From Capsicum annuum (taxonomy: Eukaryota > Streptophyta > Magnoliopsida > Solanales > Solanaceae), in contig NC_061119.1 of NCBI RefSeq assembly GCF_002878395.1, forward strand, positions 41,668,047 to 41,732,046: a DNA stretch of 64,000 nt. The letters run 5' to 3'. Position numbers and translations under genes: made by a program. Under the pieces are notes generated by a model. The model saw nothing but the letters and a program-made list of their open reading frames with translations, searched no databases and was not told where the DNA came from. Below are positions 1-10,199 of the stretch, piece after piece. Each line of letters begins with the position of its first letter. Positions within the stretch are counted from its first letter, which is position 1.

Positions 1-380
1 ACAAAAAGAACCGCGGTTTCAAAAGTCATATTTTTTTAATCTCTATAGAAATGTCATCCAACTTTAAATCACAAATTTAAAATTGAAATTGTATTTTGTT
101 ACTTTTAATTTTTCATATCAAATTATATTACATCGCATAAACTGAAAAAAGACGCAGGATTAGAATTCTTATCCATAATTGAGTAGGACACTTTAATTAA
201 GGCTCCAATTTTAGTGCATATATTCCCTAAATCACCTTTTCCAAAAAGCTAACTTGGTGATTTATAAGAACCTGTACGCCTATATAGACATAGGCATCTA
301 GCCTATGTAACCTTTAATACAATAAGACAAGCCATAAATCTGATCCAAGTATTACTTCTTCCATCTAAATTTATATGTTA
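1..380. other. AT-rich non-coding DNA, probable intron 1 of the BELL gene
   Basis: No reading frame with family resemblance on either strand. If the exon at 2817-3419 belongs to an intact gene, this stretch lies in its first intron, since exon 2 must be further left on the minus strand. No repeat structure was recognised before the MITE that starts at 381. Confidence 0.5.
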
Positions 381-585
381 CTGCTTCCGTTCTAATTTAC
401 CTGTCTCAAATTTTATAATTTAATTTTTCATTTTACTTATTATTTTGCACAAATCAAAAAGAGATAATTTTTTTTTTCATATTTTACGCTTTGCATTAAT
501 TATTTTTTTTCAAATTAAAATGTAAACATCATTTAATAGAGGTACTATGATAAACTAGTCATGTTATTAATTAGGACGTAAGAAG
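381..585. mobile_element. Stowaway-like MITE (205 bp)
   Basis: The left end reads CTGCTTCCGTTCTAATTT and the right end TTAATTAGGACGTAAGAAG, which is its imperfect reverse complement. Both ends are flanked by the dinucleotide TA (379-380 and 586-587), the target duplication of Tc1/mariner-type insertions. The terminal motif is a decayed form of the CTCCCTCCGT end common to Stowaway MITEs. The interior is AT-rich and non-coding. It sits in the probable first intron of the BELL gene. Confidence 0.7.
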
Positions 586-587
586 TA

Positions 588-1198
588 CAATTTTAGAAAT
601 AATCATCTCAAATTATTTATTATTTTAAAAATTTAAAATAATAAATTATTATTTCTTATTTTATCCTTAGATTATCTACATCTACATCTACAATATATTA
701 AAAGTGTAAAAATCTTTAAAAAAGTGATTTAATCATTAAAAGTTTGTGCATCGTCTTTTTACTATTTTTCTTCAATTATTATATCATTATATTTAAAATT
801 AAGAATTCTTATAATATATGGTTAAAAAAAATATCTTTTAATTTTTTATTTTTTAGAAAACACAAAAATAAAAAATTACCCTAAACATCTAAAAAAAAAG
901 TTGTTTTAATTTTTTAAGAAAAAAAATAAAAAGACGTTTTAAAATTTTTGAGGAAAAGAATTTCAATTTCCTAAAGTTGTGTTGTAATATTAATTTGATA
1001 TCATGAATAATTTTTTTCCATTTCGCAGTGTAAAAATAATTTTTTTTCATATTTAGATGATCTTTTTTTTGGTAGGAAAAGGTATTGGAGAAGTTTTTTT
1101 TTCTACAATAATATAATAACATCACATTATAAAATTTATTGACAAAGATATTCTAATAACTTTTCTTTACGAGCTCTAAAGGTGCCATCTATAATCAC
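588..1198. other. AT-rich non-coding DNA
   Basis: Long A and T runs dominate. The only open frames are lysine/phenylalanine-rich by-products of base composition. No element ends or exon signatures were recognised. Confidence 0.5.
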
Positions 1199-1640
1199 AA
1201 AAGGTTAGGTGTAACGTATTGTTCTAATATCTCGATTATCGTATTGTTTTGTTGTAATTTTTATTATGTTTAAGTCTATGTTGTAGATGAATATTTGTCG
1301 GATGTTGAGAAAGCTGTATTAAGGTTAGGTTTGATGATATTGTTATAATATTCGTGAATATTGTATTTTTTATTTTGTTACTATTTGTTATTTTTTTAAG
1401 TGATAGATTAACGTTTGGTCAGGCTTTAAGGATTTTTCTTAAGGTTTAATCGCATTGTTATGATATCTCGATTATCGTATTGTTTTGTTGAGTTTACAGT
1501 TATAGATGAATATTCGATTAAACTTTGAGAATTTTTTTGTATAAAAGTTAGGTTTAATCAATTTATTTTATTGTAATTTCTGATCTATTACTATCTATTA
1601 TTTTTGTTATTATCCGTGATGTGATAGTTCAACGTAGAAG
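1199..1640. repeat. Degenerate tandem array, ~120-bp unit, about 3.5-4 copies
   Basis: Units begin near 1199, 1319, 1438 and 1546, each with a variant of AAGGTTAGGTTTAAT, followed by a TATTGTTATAATATCTCGAT-like block, a T-rich stretch and a block like GATAGATGAATATTCG. The string TCTCGATTATCGTATTG recurs in the first and third units about 235 bp apart, which is two periods. The copies have diverged by substitutions and small indels, so the array is old. It appears non-coding. Confidence 0.65.
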
Positions 1641-2816
1641 ACGATCAAGATATTAATACTTTACCTATAGCTTGACATAAAACACGTATAAAGCATGTAC
1701 ATTTAATTAGTTATTTTGAAAACTACAACACTGTAATTATAGTGCCTTTGATAGAGAATAATACCAAAAAATCTCATAGTGCATTCTTGTACGGTCATTT
1801 AAAGATAACTCCTAAACTGATTACTTTAAAGAATCTTCTTCTTTTAAATATAAAATTTAAATTTTACATATATATGCTAGTGAAAGGAAAAAGTATTGGA
1901 GATTTCATAGAAAACAGCTGGATAGAATCACAAGATAAAAGTGCAAAAGTAGTATTTTGGGTGAAAGTTATGCAATTGGAAAATATTTGGTTGAATTTAA
2001 AGATAATAGTAATAAATAAGTGGTATTTGTAAAAAGAGAATTAAAGAATTAATATTATCCTTAAAAACAAATTACACTTGAAAAAAATATTAAAATTGTA
2101 CAAATATACAATTAAATCACCAATTTACGTGAAATATTCCACAAATATTAATGTACTTGCAAAATGATGATTGCTACACTTTTAACTTGCCAAAAAGACA
2201 CGAGTAAATGCAAGCAAAGTCAATGGAGAAAATATGTGGTTCTACATTGATGCAGAAACAACCTAACTCTCCACCCTACCAAACATTAGTAAAAATCATT
2301 TTTTCATCAAACAGAAAAAGAACCAAGCAAGAAAATGTGAACATTAACAAACAAAAAAATTCGATCCACAAAATATTTTTCATTCACACAAAATTTGGGG
2401 AAGAGCCTCATGGTAAGAAGGTTTGTATAGATAATTTATCTTAATGCAAACATTAACTAGTGACTACTTCCACAGCACAAAAATGTAACCTCTAGATCAC
2501 AATTTTAGGTAGCTCCAAGACTTCCCTTCGAAAATGTGAACATTACACTCCTAATTCAGTTATATTTTACAAAAGTATCATCATAAAAATTATAGTGGAT
2601 AGATAAAAGTTCTTCACACTTATTAGAACTCTCAAGTTCGAATTTTGAAACCAAAAAAAAAAAAAAAAAAGCAATTCCGCTTTAATGGACATCAAAATTA
2701 GTTGACTTTTAAAACGATTACGGCATATAAAAAAAAGAGACAAAAAGATGAATTTTGAAATGCCAATGTTAAGAAGTCACATAACTATATGTACAAAATT
2801 ATTAAGTAAAAGGTAC
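1641..2816. other. Rest of the probable BELL intron 1; no other gene seen
   Basis: On the minus strand this follows directly from the GT donor at 2816-2815. I looked for the conserved second-exon BELL-domain peptide (KRYKQYY-like) and did not find it. Small open frames at 1742-2032 and 2208-2444 on the plus strand show no family features. A poly-A run lies near 2652-2670. Confidence 0.5.
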
Positions 2817-3419
2817 CTCATCGAGCATTGAAATTAACCTGGTTTTCTTCTTCCCAAATTGTTCATCTCCATTACTACAAGCTTGTGGAGGATGCATCAC
2901 CAAAGTAGAATCATCATCATCAACAACATAAAATTCCTTGCCAACATCACACAATTCTTCCAACAAAATTTGTGCAGGCTTCAAGAACTTTGATCTCTTC
3001 AAAATTAAAGAGTACCCCGTAAAAGGTCCTAACGGGACACAATTAGTAGTTGTAGTAATACTCTTCGATGACAAATCATTAGTATTAGCAGTACTACTAC
3101 TAGCATGATGAAGAGATGACAAAGACAGAGATAAATTACCTTGACCATTTGTGTTACTATTACTATTATTATTGTGAGCTATAGTTACTGACTGATCAAG
3201 AAACCTTGGAATTTGAGGTGTATAGAGAAAAGGGTTGACATTAATTTCTTGAAAAATTGACAAATCTGAAGGTAATACAATAGATGGATCATAAAGAGGG
3301 ACTTGACAATTTTGAAGTTGTAAACTACTACTATTACTATTATTATCATCAAGTAAAACTCTAAGCTTATCTCTTCTACTTTGTTGTGGGACATGGTATG
3401 GTTCAAATCCTTCAGCCAT
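2817..3419 (-). CDS. BELL1-like homeodomain protein, coding exon 1 (PENNYWISE/BLH9-like)
   Basis: The exon encodes residues 1-201 of a TALE-class BELL transcription factor, nuclear proteins that dimerise with KNOX factors to control meristems and inflorescence architecture. The start is ATG at 3419; the opening MAEGFEPYHVPQQSRRDKLR closely matches the N-terminus I recall for Arabidopsis PENNYWISE/BLH9. Next come Asn/Ser-rich low-complexity tracts and a ZIBEL-like LSLSLSS (about residues 97-103). The SKY box follows, GPFTGY then KRSKFLKPAQILLEELCDVG (about residues 131-160), then an acidic patch and KKKTRLISMLDE, the start of the BELL domain. The frame leaves homology exactly at GAG|GTACCT, a phase-0 GT donor, so the four open codons beyond are intron. 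The rest of the BELL domain and the homeodomain are not in the window. The exon has no stop or frameshift. PENNYWISE versus its paralogue POUND-FOOLISH is not settled. Confidence 0.88.
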
Positions 3420-3700
3420 TTAATTAAACAAAGCAAAAGAAAGATAACAAGACACTACTTTTATAAAAAATAAAAAATAAAGAAGGAAGAAGATGAAAGG
3501 ATAGTATAAAGAGGAAAGAGGAGGAGTGAAAATCAAGAACAGTAGTAGTGAAGAGATGTGGGTGTGATTGGATGAAGTGAAAGGCTATAGCTAGTGTGTT
3601 ATTATTGGTATTAGGATTATGACAATATATATACTGATATCTATCAGTTCTGAGGTGAGGTGAAGGAGAGAGAGAAAAAGAGCAGCCGACGCACTAAAAT
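3420..3700 (-). promoter_or_regulatory. 5' leader and proximal promoter of the BELL gene
   Basis: This is the region upstream of the exon-1 ATG on the minus strand. A TATATATA box lies at about 3627-3636, and another A/T box (TTTATAAAAG on the minus strand) at about 3454-3465; either could direct transcription, leaving a leader of up to ~180 nt. A purine-rich tract at 3665-3685 reads as CT-rich on the gene strand. No transcript evidence is available, so the start site is a guess. Confidence 0.35.
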
Positions 3701-4265
3701 TCTTGTTATACGTAAAATTTTGAAAACAATTTGATTATAAAAAAATTATTATACATAACTTTATTTTATATTTTATCAAAGATTATTTTTAAAATTTAAA
3801 CACATAATTTTTTATCACATTATAATAATTTTACGAATTAGTTCAAAATTCTCTTTACTAGAGAGTGAGAGAAAAGAAAGCAAAGACAATCAAATCACCT
3901 AGGTCGAGAGAAAACACTGTTACACTCACTCATATAGAGATTAGGGGGTAGTTGTGGAATGTGCACTTCAGAGCAAACCTGCAAATAGGTAGAGGCACTG
4001 CCAATTGCGAAATGAACACACAAACGTCTTTTTAATATTATCTATGTTTTTAATTTGGTTACAAATAGACCATTGAAAGGGGTTCAATCGTGATTAAGTG
4101 TTCAATAGAATTTAACAATTTAAAATTTAAAAAGTATAAATAATTACGTATTCAAAACTAGATTTTCTAGACAACTAAATAAGAAGTTAAGTGTGAAATA
4201 TATTTAACACAAGAAATTTTATCATAAAAAAATTTCTTGTTTAAAGAGGTAAAAAATCCCTCATT
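3701..4265. other. Intergenic DNA with a possible decayed MITE
   Basis: From about 3705 to 3875 an AT-rich block is bounded by inversely repeated CGTAAAATT / AATTTTACG words, which may be the ends of an old MITE; no clear target duplication was found. Nothing coding is seen here. Confidence 0.3.
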
Positions 4266-4357
4266 AGAGATAGTAGTATGGATTGTTTACACTCTACCCT
4301 CTTCAGATTTCACTATATGACAATATACTGGATTTGTTGTCGTTGTTGTTGTTGAAA
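4266..4357 (+). mobile_element. 3' fragment of a TS-type Solanaceae SINE
   Basis: The stretch TTTACACTCTACCCTCTTCA followed by a diverged TTTCACTATATGACAATATACTGG and a TTG-repeat tail matches the 3' end of tobacco TS-like SINEs (CACTCTACCCTCCCCAGA, then a stretch ending CTGGGTATG and TTG repeats, as I recall them). The tRNA-related 5' part with its A and B boxes is missing or unrecognisable, so this is a truncated copy. It is a useful lineage marker. Confidence 0.65.
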
Positions 4358-4543
4358 GAAATAAAAAATCATTACCTACCTTTGTAGAATTTATCACAGT
4401 TTTTACTAAAAATTCAAACAATTTTAGTTTACAATCTCTAATCAAAAGGACTAACTCCTTAGTATCTTACTCTTCCTCGTTGCAACTGCCCCTTAAACGA
4501 TTCTGCTCTAACGTTAAAATTGTTTATAACTCGAGAAACAAAT

Positions 4544-4900
4544 TGTTAAATTCATGACTCGAATTTTGTTAATCCGGCCCAGAAAATTTCGTGGTGCGAT
4601 CCATGTTTGTGATTTTTAATAGGGTCTGTGGTGCGACCCATGTTTGTGATTTTCTGGGTTGCACCTTATGTTTTTGGGCCTAGGACTTACTTGTATGCAC
4701 GTATTATATAAGTGCATTTAGTGGGTTGTTTTGGGTATTCTGAAAATACGCACATTTTTCACATTGTACTCCTCACCTTTTATAGTGAAATTCTTCTGCC
4801 TCTGCCCATGTTTTTCCCCGTAAGGGTTTCCACGTAAATCTGCATGTTGTTCTAGTTTTTCTTTTACTTGTGGTTTGCTTAATTCTGCCTGATTCTAACA
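4544..4900 (+). repeat. Cop1 5' LTR (357 bp)
   Basis: Begins TGTTAAATTCATGACTCGAA and ends GATTCTAACA. It matches the 3' LTR along its length except for about 84 extra bases near 4600-4685. That extra includes a second copy of GTGGTGCGAYCCATGTTTGT about 38 bp from the first. Confidence 0.92.
4705..4712 (+). promoter_or_regulatory. TATA box in the Cop1 LTR
   Basis: TATATAAG occurs here and in the same relative place in the 3' LTR (9066-9073). It would position the start of the R region about 30 bp downstream. Assignment rests on position and sequence only. Confidence 0.5.
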
Positions 4901-4903
4901 AAC

Positions 4904-4915
4904 TGGTATCAAAGC
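4904..4915 (+). other. Cop1 primer-binding site (initiator Met tRNA type)
   Basis: TGGTATCAAAGC lies three bases after the 5' LTR. It differs at one base from the TGGTATCAGAGC complement of plant initiator tRNA-Met, the usual primer of copia elements. Confidence 0.85.
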
Positions 4916-4937
4916 TAGTTCGATTGTTTTCTCGGGG

Positions 4938-5699
4938 ATGGCAACCATGAAGTATGATATTCTGTTGTTGGATTGCAATACCAGATTTTTGTTCTAACAA
5001 GTTAAGATGCGGGTTGTGCTCGCGCAGATAGATTTGGACGGTGCTTTATTAGGGTTTGAGAAGATGCCCTCATCATGGACAGACGACGACAAATGACGTA
5101 AGGATCGAAAGGCTCTATCTTAGATCCGCCTTCATTTATCCCATCAGATTCTACATGATGTTTTAAAGGTGACCACAACCGCTGTGTTGTGGTTGAAACT
5201 GGAACCGTTATGTATGACAAAGATCCTAACAAGTAAGTTGCATCTTAAGTAACGACTTTATTCCCATCGTATGTCCTTGGGTGCGTCCTTGAAGGATCAC
5301 CTATCTGTATTTAAGGAAATCGTCTCTGATTTAAAGACTCAAGAGGTTAAGTATGATGAAGAAAATCTAGGGTTAATTTTGTTGTGTTCGATGCCTGCAT
5401 CATTCAAGATATTTAGGGATATAATTTTATATAGTCGTGATATCCTGACGATTGATAAAGTCTATGATGCGTTATTCTCTTAGGAGAAGATGAAACATCT
5501 TGTGAATGGATCGAAGACTCAAGGAGATGGTCTTATTGTCGAGGAAGGATTCGTGAGAGGAATTATGGGGGTGATGATAGGTTTAGCTCCAAATCCAAAA
5601 ATAGAAACAAAATCTATAATTACTGCAAGAAGAAGGGCCATATCAAAACTGAGTGTTGGAAGCTCTAGAATAGAGAGAAAAGAGAAGGTCCAAAATTGA
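4938..5699 (+). pseudogene. Cop1 gag remnant with CCHC zinc knuckle
   Basis: The first ATG after the primer site starts MATMKYDILLLD, the usual opening of gag (UBN2 type) in this copia group. The capsid region continues through 5300-5480 (IFKEIVSDL, LGLILLCSMP, YDALFS). A nucleic-acid-binding knuckle lies at about 5615-5665, with YNYCKKKGHIKTEC: the first cysteine has become Tyr, while the second Cys, the His and the last Cys remain. Several in-frame stops and at least two frame changes break the gene. In an intact element this would form the virus-like particle and package RNA. Confidence 0.82.
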
Positions 5700-7230
5700 A
5701 GAAAAACCAACCAGAGAAGTTCGGTGAAGCCAGTTTTGTGGAACATGGCGATAGTGATGGAGAACACTTAGGAGTTTCTGATGGTAACTCTAAACCGTGT
5801 GAGGATTTGATTCTTGATTTAACTTGTACATTTCATATGTGTCGTAATCGGGATTGGTTTACAATATATGAAACAATCTCTAAAGGTGCTGTGTTAATGG
5901 GAAATAACACACCTTATAAGATAGCTGGTATTGGAATAATCTGGATCAAAATATTTGATGGGGTTGTGAGGACACTTGGTAATATGCGGTATGTCCCAGA
6001 CCTGAAGAGAAATCTTATTTCCTTGAGTACCCTTGATTCGAATGGTTATAGGTACACTGATGAAGGTGGAGTCCTAAAGGTTACTAAAGGTGCTCTTGTT
6101 GTGATGAAGCGACATAGAAAGTCTGCAAATTTTTATGTCCTGTAATGCTCTACTATTATAGGTGATGCAACTATTTCTACCTCTTTTCTATCAGAAAGTG
6201 ATGCTACTAAACTTTGGCATATTCGCCTGGGGCATATGAGTAAAAATGGGATGGCTGAACAAAATAGGAGAAGAGTTCTTGATAGACAGAGTATAACCAA
6301 ATTGGAGTTCTGTGAGCACTGCATTTTTGGGAAGCAGAAGAGAGTTAGATTCATTAAAGCCATCCATTCAGCTAAGGGCACATTGAATTACATTTATTCA
6401 GATCCTTGGGGTCCTTCTAGAGTACCTTCTAGAGGAGGTGCGAATTACTTATTGACTATTATTGATGACTATTTCAGAAAAGTTTGGGTGTTCTTCCTGA
6501 AGCAAAAGAATGATGTGTTACCTGTTTTCAAGGAGTGGAAGATTATGATTGAAAAATAAACAGGGAAGTAGGTAAAACGCCTTCGGACTGATAATGGTCT
6601 AGAGTTCTGTTATAATGAATTTAATGCTCTATGCAAGTTGGAAGAAATTGTGAGGCACTTGACAGTTCATCAAACTCCGCAGTAGAATGGTGTGGCTAAA
6701 CGAATGAATAGGACTATAATGGAGAAGGTGCATTCTATTCTCTCTAATGCTGGTTTACCCGTCTTTTTGGGCTTAAGCTGCTTCCACAACTTGTCTTCTT
6801 ATTAACCACTCTCTCTCAGTCGTGATTGATAAAAAGACTCCATAAGATATATGGTCTAGTACTCCTGCTAGCTATTCTGATTTGAGGATATTTAGATGTC
6901 TTGCGTATGCTTATTTTGATAATGGAAAGTTGGAACCTAGCTCTGTCAAGTGCTTATTTATGGGTTATAACCCTAGTGTTAAAGGTTATAACCTTTGGTG
7001 TCCAAAAAGCAAAAAGGTTATAATTAGCAGGGATGTTGTGTTTGATAAAACTACCATGCTTCAGGCTTTCTTCGAATCTAGTGCTTCGCCCCCAGATGAG
7101 CTTAGTGATATGAGTCAGCAAAATTCAAGCACCCATGTTGAATTGCAGATTGGAGCAGAGTCTACACCAGTGCCTACTTTTCAATCTACCCAGAGATACA
7201 AAGTGATACTATTTCTTCTTCACCATTAGT
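5700..7230 (+). pseudogene. Cop1 protease and integrase remnant
   Basis: The protease site appears near 5813 as LDLTCTFHMC, where the catalytic D-S/T-G triad has lost its Gly (reads D-L-T). Next is the GAG-pre-integrase/zinc region, LWHIRLGHMS (about 6213) and CEHCIFGKQK (about 6310), the HHCC finger. The integrase core follows from about 6390 (YSDPWGPS, then TIIDDYFRKVWVF), and RTDNGLEFC at about 6584 carries the second catalytic Asp. The C-terminal part is at 6882-7080 (FRCLAYAYF through ISRDVVFD). Stops and frame shifts fall throughout, including one between the two catalytic Asp segments near 6557. Confidence 0.85.
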
Positions 7231-7444
7231 GGTGCCACAATATTCTATTGCTAAACACAGGCCTAAAAAGGATATTAGACCTCTTCAGAAGTATGTTGAA
7301 GATAATTTTGTTGCTTATGCATTGAGTATAGCAGAAGGTATTGATTTCGATGAAGATCCTTCTTCTTACTCAGATGCAGTTAGTTGTAATGATTCTGGCC
7401 GATGGATGATTGCTATGCAAGAGGAGATGGAATCACTTCATAAA

Positions 7445-8897
7445 AATGGCACATAGGATCTGGTGAGATTGCCTAAAGATAAGAAAGCTGTGTGCTACAA
7501 GTGGGTATTAAAAAAAAGGAACATCGAGAGTTGAAGATCTAGGTACAAAGCAAGACTAGTTGCTAAAAGTTACCGTCAGGTTCCAGGTATTAACTTTATA
7601 GATGTGTTTTCTCCAGTTATAAAACATAGTTTGATTCGATCATTGCTTGGTATTGTGACCATGCATAATCTTGAGATTGAGCAGTTAGATGTCAAAACTG
7701 CATTCTTATATGGACAACTTGAAGAGGACATCTATATGCAGCAATCAGAGGGCTTTGTAGTCTCAGGAAAGGAGGACTTTGTATGCTTGTTGAAAAGGTC
7801 TCTTTATGGCTTAAAGTAGTCGCCCAGGCAGTGATATAAGAGGTTTGACTCTTTTATGATCTCTCATATATTTTAGAGGAGCAGCTATGATAGTTGTGTC
7901 TACTTCAAGGAGGTAAGTGATGGTTCATTCGTGTATCTTTTCTTGTATGTTGATTGCAGCAAAGGATATGAGAGATATAATAAAATTCAAAGCCCACCTC
8001 AGTAAGTAGTTCGATATGAAGGATCTAGGAACAGTAAAGAAGATTCTTGTAATGGAGATTCTGAGGGATAAAAATAATTATAATTTATACTTGAGTCGGA
8101 AAAGGTATATTGAAAAAGTGCTTCACAGGTTCAATATGCAAAATGCCAAGCCTGTTAGTACTCCATTAGCAGCTCACTTCAAACTCTCGGCACTTTATCT
8201 CCAAAGATAGATGATGAGCGTGACTATATGTCTCAAGTTCCATACTCAGTTACCATCGGGTCTATTATATATACGATGGTGTGTTCCCAACCAGATTTAT
8301 CTTATGTTGTTAGTGCAGTTAGTAGATACATGATAAATCCTGGCAAAGAACATTGGAAAGCAGTTCAGTGGATTTTCAAATACTTGCATTGATCTGCTGA
8401 TGTTTGTTTGCAGTTTGGGCGAAACAGAGATAGAGTAATCGGGTATGTTGATTCTAATTTTATAGGAGATCATGATAAAATAAGATCCCTTATAGACTAT
8501 GTTTTCACTATTGGTGGTTATGCTATTAGTTGGAAAGCTACCTTACAAACTACGGTTGCTTTGTCAACTACTGAGGCAGAGTATACGACTATTACAGAGG
8601 ATTTTAAGAAAGCTATTTTGTTGAAGGGTCTGTTTGGTGAACTTAGCAAAGACTTATAGATCACTACAGTCTTTTGCGATAGTCAGTGTGCTATCTTCCT
8701 TATGAAAGATCAGATGTTTCACGAGAGGACAAAGCACATCGATATTTGTTATTATTTTATTCGTGAAATTATTGCTCGTGGTGATATTATGGTGAGCAAG
8801 ATTAGTACTTATGATAATCCTGCTCATATGATGACCAAACCACTACCAAGTTCCATATTTGAGCATGGCTTGGACTTGGTTAGTGTTAGCTGTTAAG
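7445..8897 (+). pseudogene. Cop1 reverse transcriptase and RNase H remnant
   Basis: RT begins near 7460 with the WVLKKR and ARLVAK motifs. QLDVKTAFLYGQLEEDIYMQ follows at about 7683-7740, containing the first catalytic Asp, then LKRSLYGLK. The active-site loop near 7945 reads LYVDC, where YVDD is expected. RNase H covers about 8440-8890, with GYVDSNFIGD, LSTTEAEY (the Asp/Glu pair), FCDSQCA, ERTKHID and [11 protein letters not shown]. Several stops and frameshifts interrupt it. The frame ends shortly before the polypurine tract, as expected for copia. Confidence 0.87.
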
Positions 8898-8975
8898 GTG
8901 TACCCTTAGGGGCTTTTGTGGAAAAGGTGGAGAGTTTGTCTTGAAATGGATTTGAGTTCTGAATTATAATTCGTG

Positions 8976-8988
8976 TCAAGGTGGATAT
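8976..8988 (+). other. Cop1 polypurine tract
   Basis: The bases directly before the 3' LTR read TCAAGGTGGATAT, the typical copia plus-strand primer site just upstream of TGTTAG. Position and composition support it. Confidence 0.75.
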
Positions 8989-9261
8989 TGTTAGAGTTGT
9001 GACCCAAATTTTGTTGATCCAGCCCAGAAAGTTTCGAGGTGCGACCCTTATTTGTATGCAAGTATTATATAAGTGCATTTAGTGGGTTGTTTTGGGTATT
9101 CTAAAAATACGCACATTCTCTACATTGTAATCCTCTCTTTTTATAGTGAGATTCCTCTGCCTTTGCCCGTGGTTTTTCTCGTAAGGGTTTCCACATAAAT
9201 CTGCGTGTTGTTCTTGTTTTTCTTTTAGTTGTGGTTTGCTTTATTCTGCCCGATTCTAATA
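8989..9261 (+). repeat. Cop1 3' LTR (273 bp)
   Basis: Begins TGTTAGAGTTGTGACC and ends CGATTCTAATA; the terminal CA has become TA. It is followed immediately by the CAAAT target duplicate. It lacks about 84 bases present in the 5' LTR. Confidence 0.92.
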
Positions 9262-9266
9262 CAAAT

Positions 9267-10040
9267 ATCTATTACAAACCATCTAGTAAAGTAAGATATT
9301 GCAATATCTCGAACAAAGAATTAATCTAATAATTAGAGAACAATGACACCAACTTCCTTAGGGGTTCTTTTAATTGACAGTAGACACTGATAAGAATAAA
9401 TATTGATTTGTATGAATTGATACTTCAAATAACATTAATTATGCTACTTTATATGAGGAATGTGATGGTTGAATTTCCTTGAATTTAATCTCCGAACTCC
9501 ATGAGAATTTGATTAGGGGATTCAATTCCAATCGAATTTGATTTCTGTAAAATATTTCAACCCCCATAGGTTTTCTCTTAATTTCAAAGTGCTTTCCTTT
9601 TTATGTAAATACGATAATCTTTACATCTTGAATTCTTATTTCCTTAACTCCGCATTTATTCCATAAATTAAATTTTTAAAAATTTTTTTCTTATGCTTGA
9701 AATTTGCTTCGAGTCAGTTAATTGTCAGTTATCTCCAATATTCTGCAAAGAACCTGGTTTGTTGCTTCGTGCATTTACTTTTTTAATTTAGTTCTTCCAG
9801 TAGAAATGATATGCAAATGTTTCTTCTACAGTGGTTTGTCCATCATAGACAATATTAGTTCCTTATTTAAAACATGTTAAAAGTCTGATCTTTTTTATAA
9901 TGTTTGTTATATTTGTCAATTATCAAAACTTCAAATTCAACATCGCTCGATAAATTTTACCTCTTTAAAATGATATTTTCATAAAAGACCAATAGCAAAC
10001 CTATTGTGCACTCAAGTGCAATCTTCCTCCTAAGAACCAA
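9267..10040 (-). other. Non-coding stretch, possibly the 3' end and LTR of Cop2
   Basis: No coding match was recognised. It lies immediately downstream, on the minus strand, of Cop2's RNase H relic, so it may hold that element's 3' leader and LTR. The minus strand near 9900-9945 has a TTTGATAATTGACAAA block similar to the start of some Sirevirus LTRs I remember. No second LTR is in the window to confirm this. Confidence 0.3.
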
Positions 10041-10199
10041 CTTGATTAGAAATATGACTTAGTAAGATGTGTGAATCGCATAAATCTATGTAGGGTCTTA
10101 TCTGTCATTTATTCCAATTCAATAGGTGAATAGGTTATGAGAACATGAATAGGTTTAATAAGTTTCCTACAAATATCACAAATACACAACCTAAGGACT

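Larger units (their letters stand above)
4544..9261 (+). mobile_element. Cop1: Ty1/copia LTR retrotransposon, degenerate full-length copy
   Basis: Complete in layout: 5' LTR, Met-tRNA-type primer site, gag, protease, integrase, RT, RNase H, polypurine tract and 3' LTR in the copia order. The flanks carry a perfect 5-bp duplication CAAAT (4539-4543 and 9262-9266). Domain wording, such as the protease-region HMC-NRDWF and the RNase H LSTTEAEY, places it with Tork/Tnt1-like copia elements (inference). Every coding domain has stops or frameshifts, so it is dead. It is the leftmost large element, about 0.8 kb beyond the BELL promoter. Confidence 0.93.

Noticed and set aside
889..1125. Lys/Phe-rich open frame on the minus strand in the BELL intron region
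   Set aside because: Composition follows the A/T runs; it has no BELL or homeodomain similarity and no splice context, so it is not exon 2.
1742..2032. 96-codon plus-strand frame
   Set aside because: No motif, low-complexity AT-rich sequence, and it lies antisense within the probable BELL intron.
2652..2670. Poly-A run that could mark a retrogene or SINE tail
   Set aside because: No upstream gene-like or SINE-like sequence and no flanking duplication; a simple homopolymer is more likely.
3185..3436. Second minus-strand frame overlapping the BELL exon
   Set aside because: It is a frame shadow of the BELL exon, whose protein has the conserved family motifs.
5519..5767. Minus-strand frame across Cop1 gag and protease
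   Set aside because: Antisense shadow of the plus-strand gag/protease, which carries recognisable motifs.
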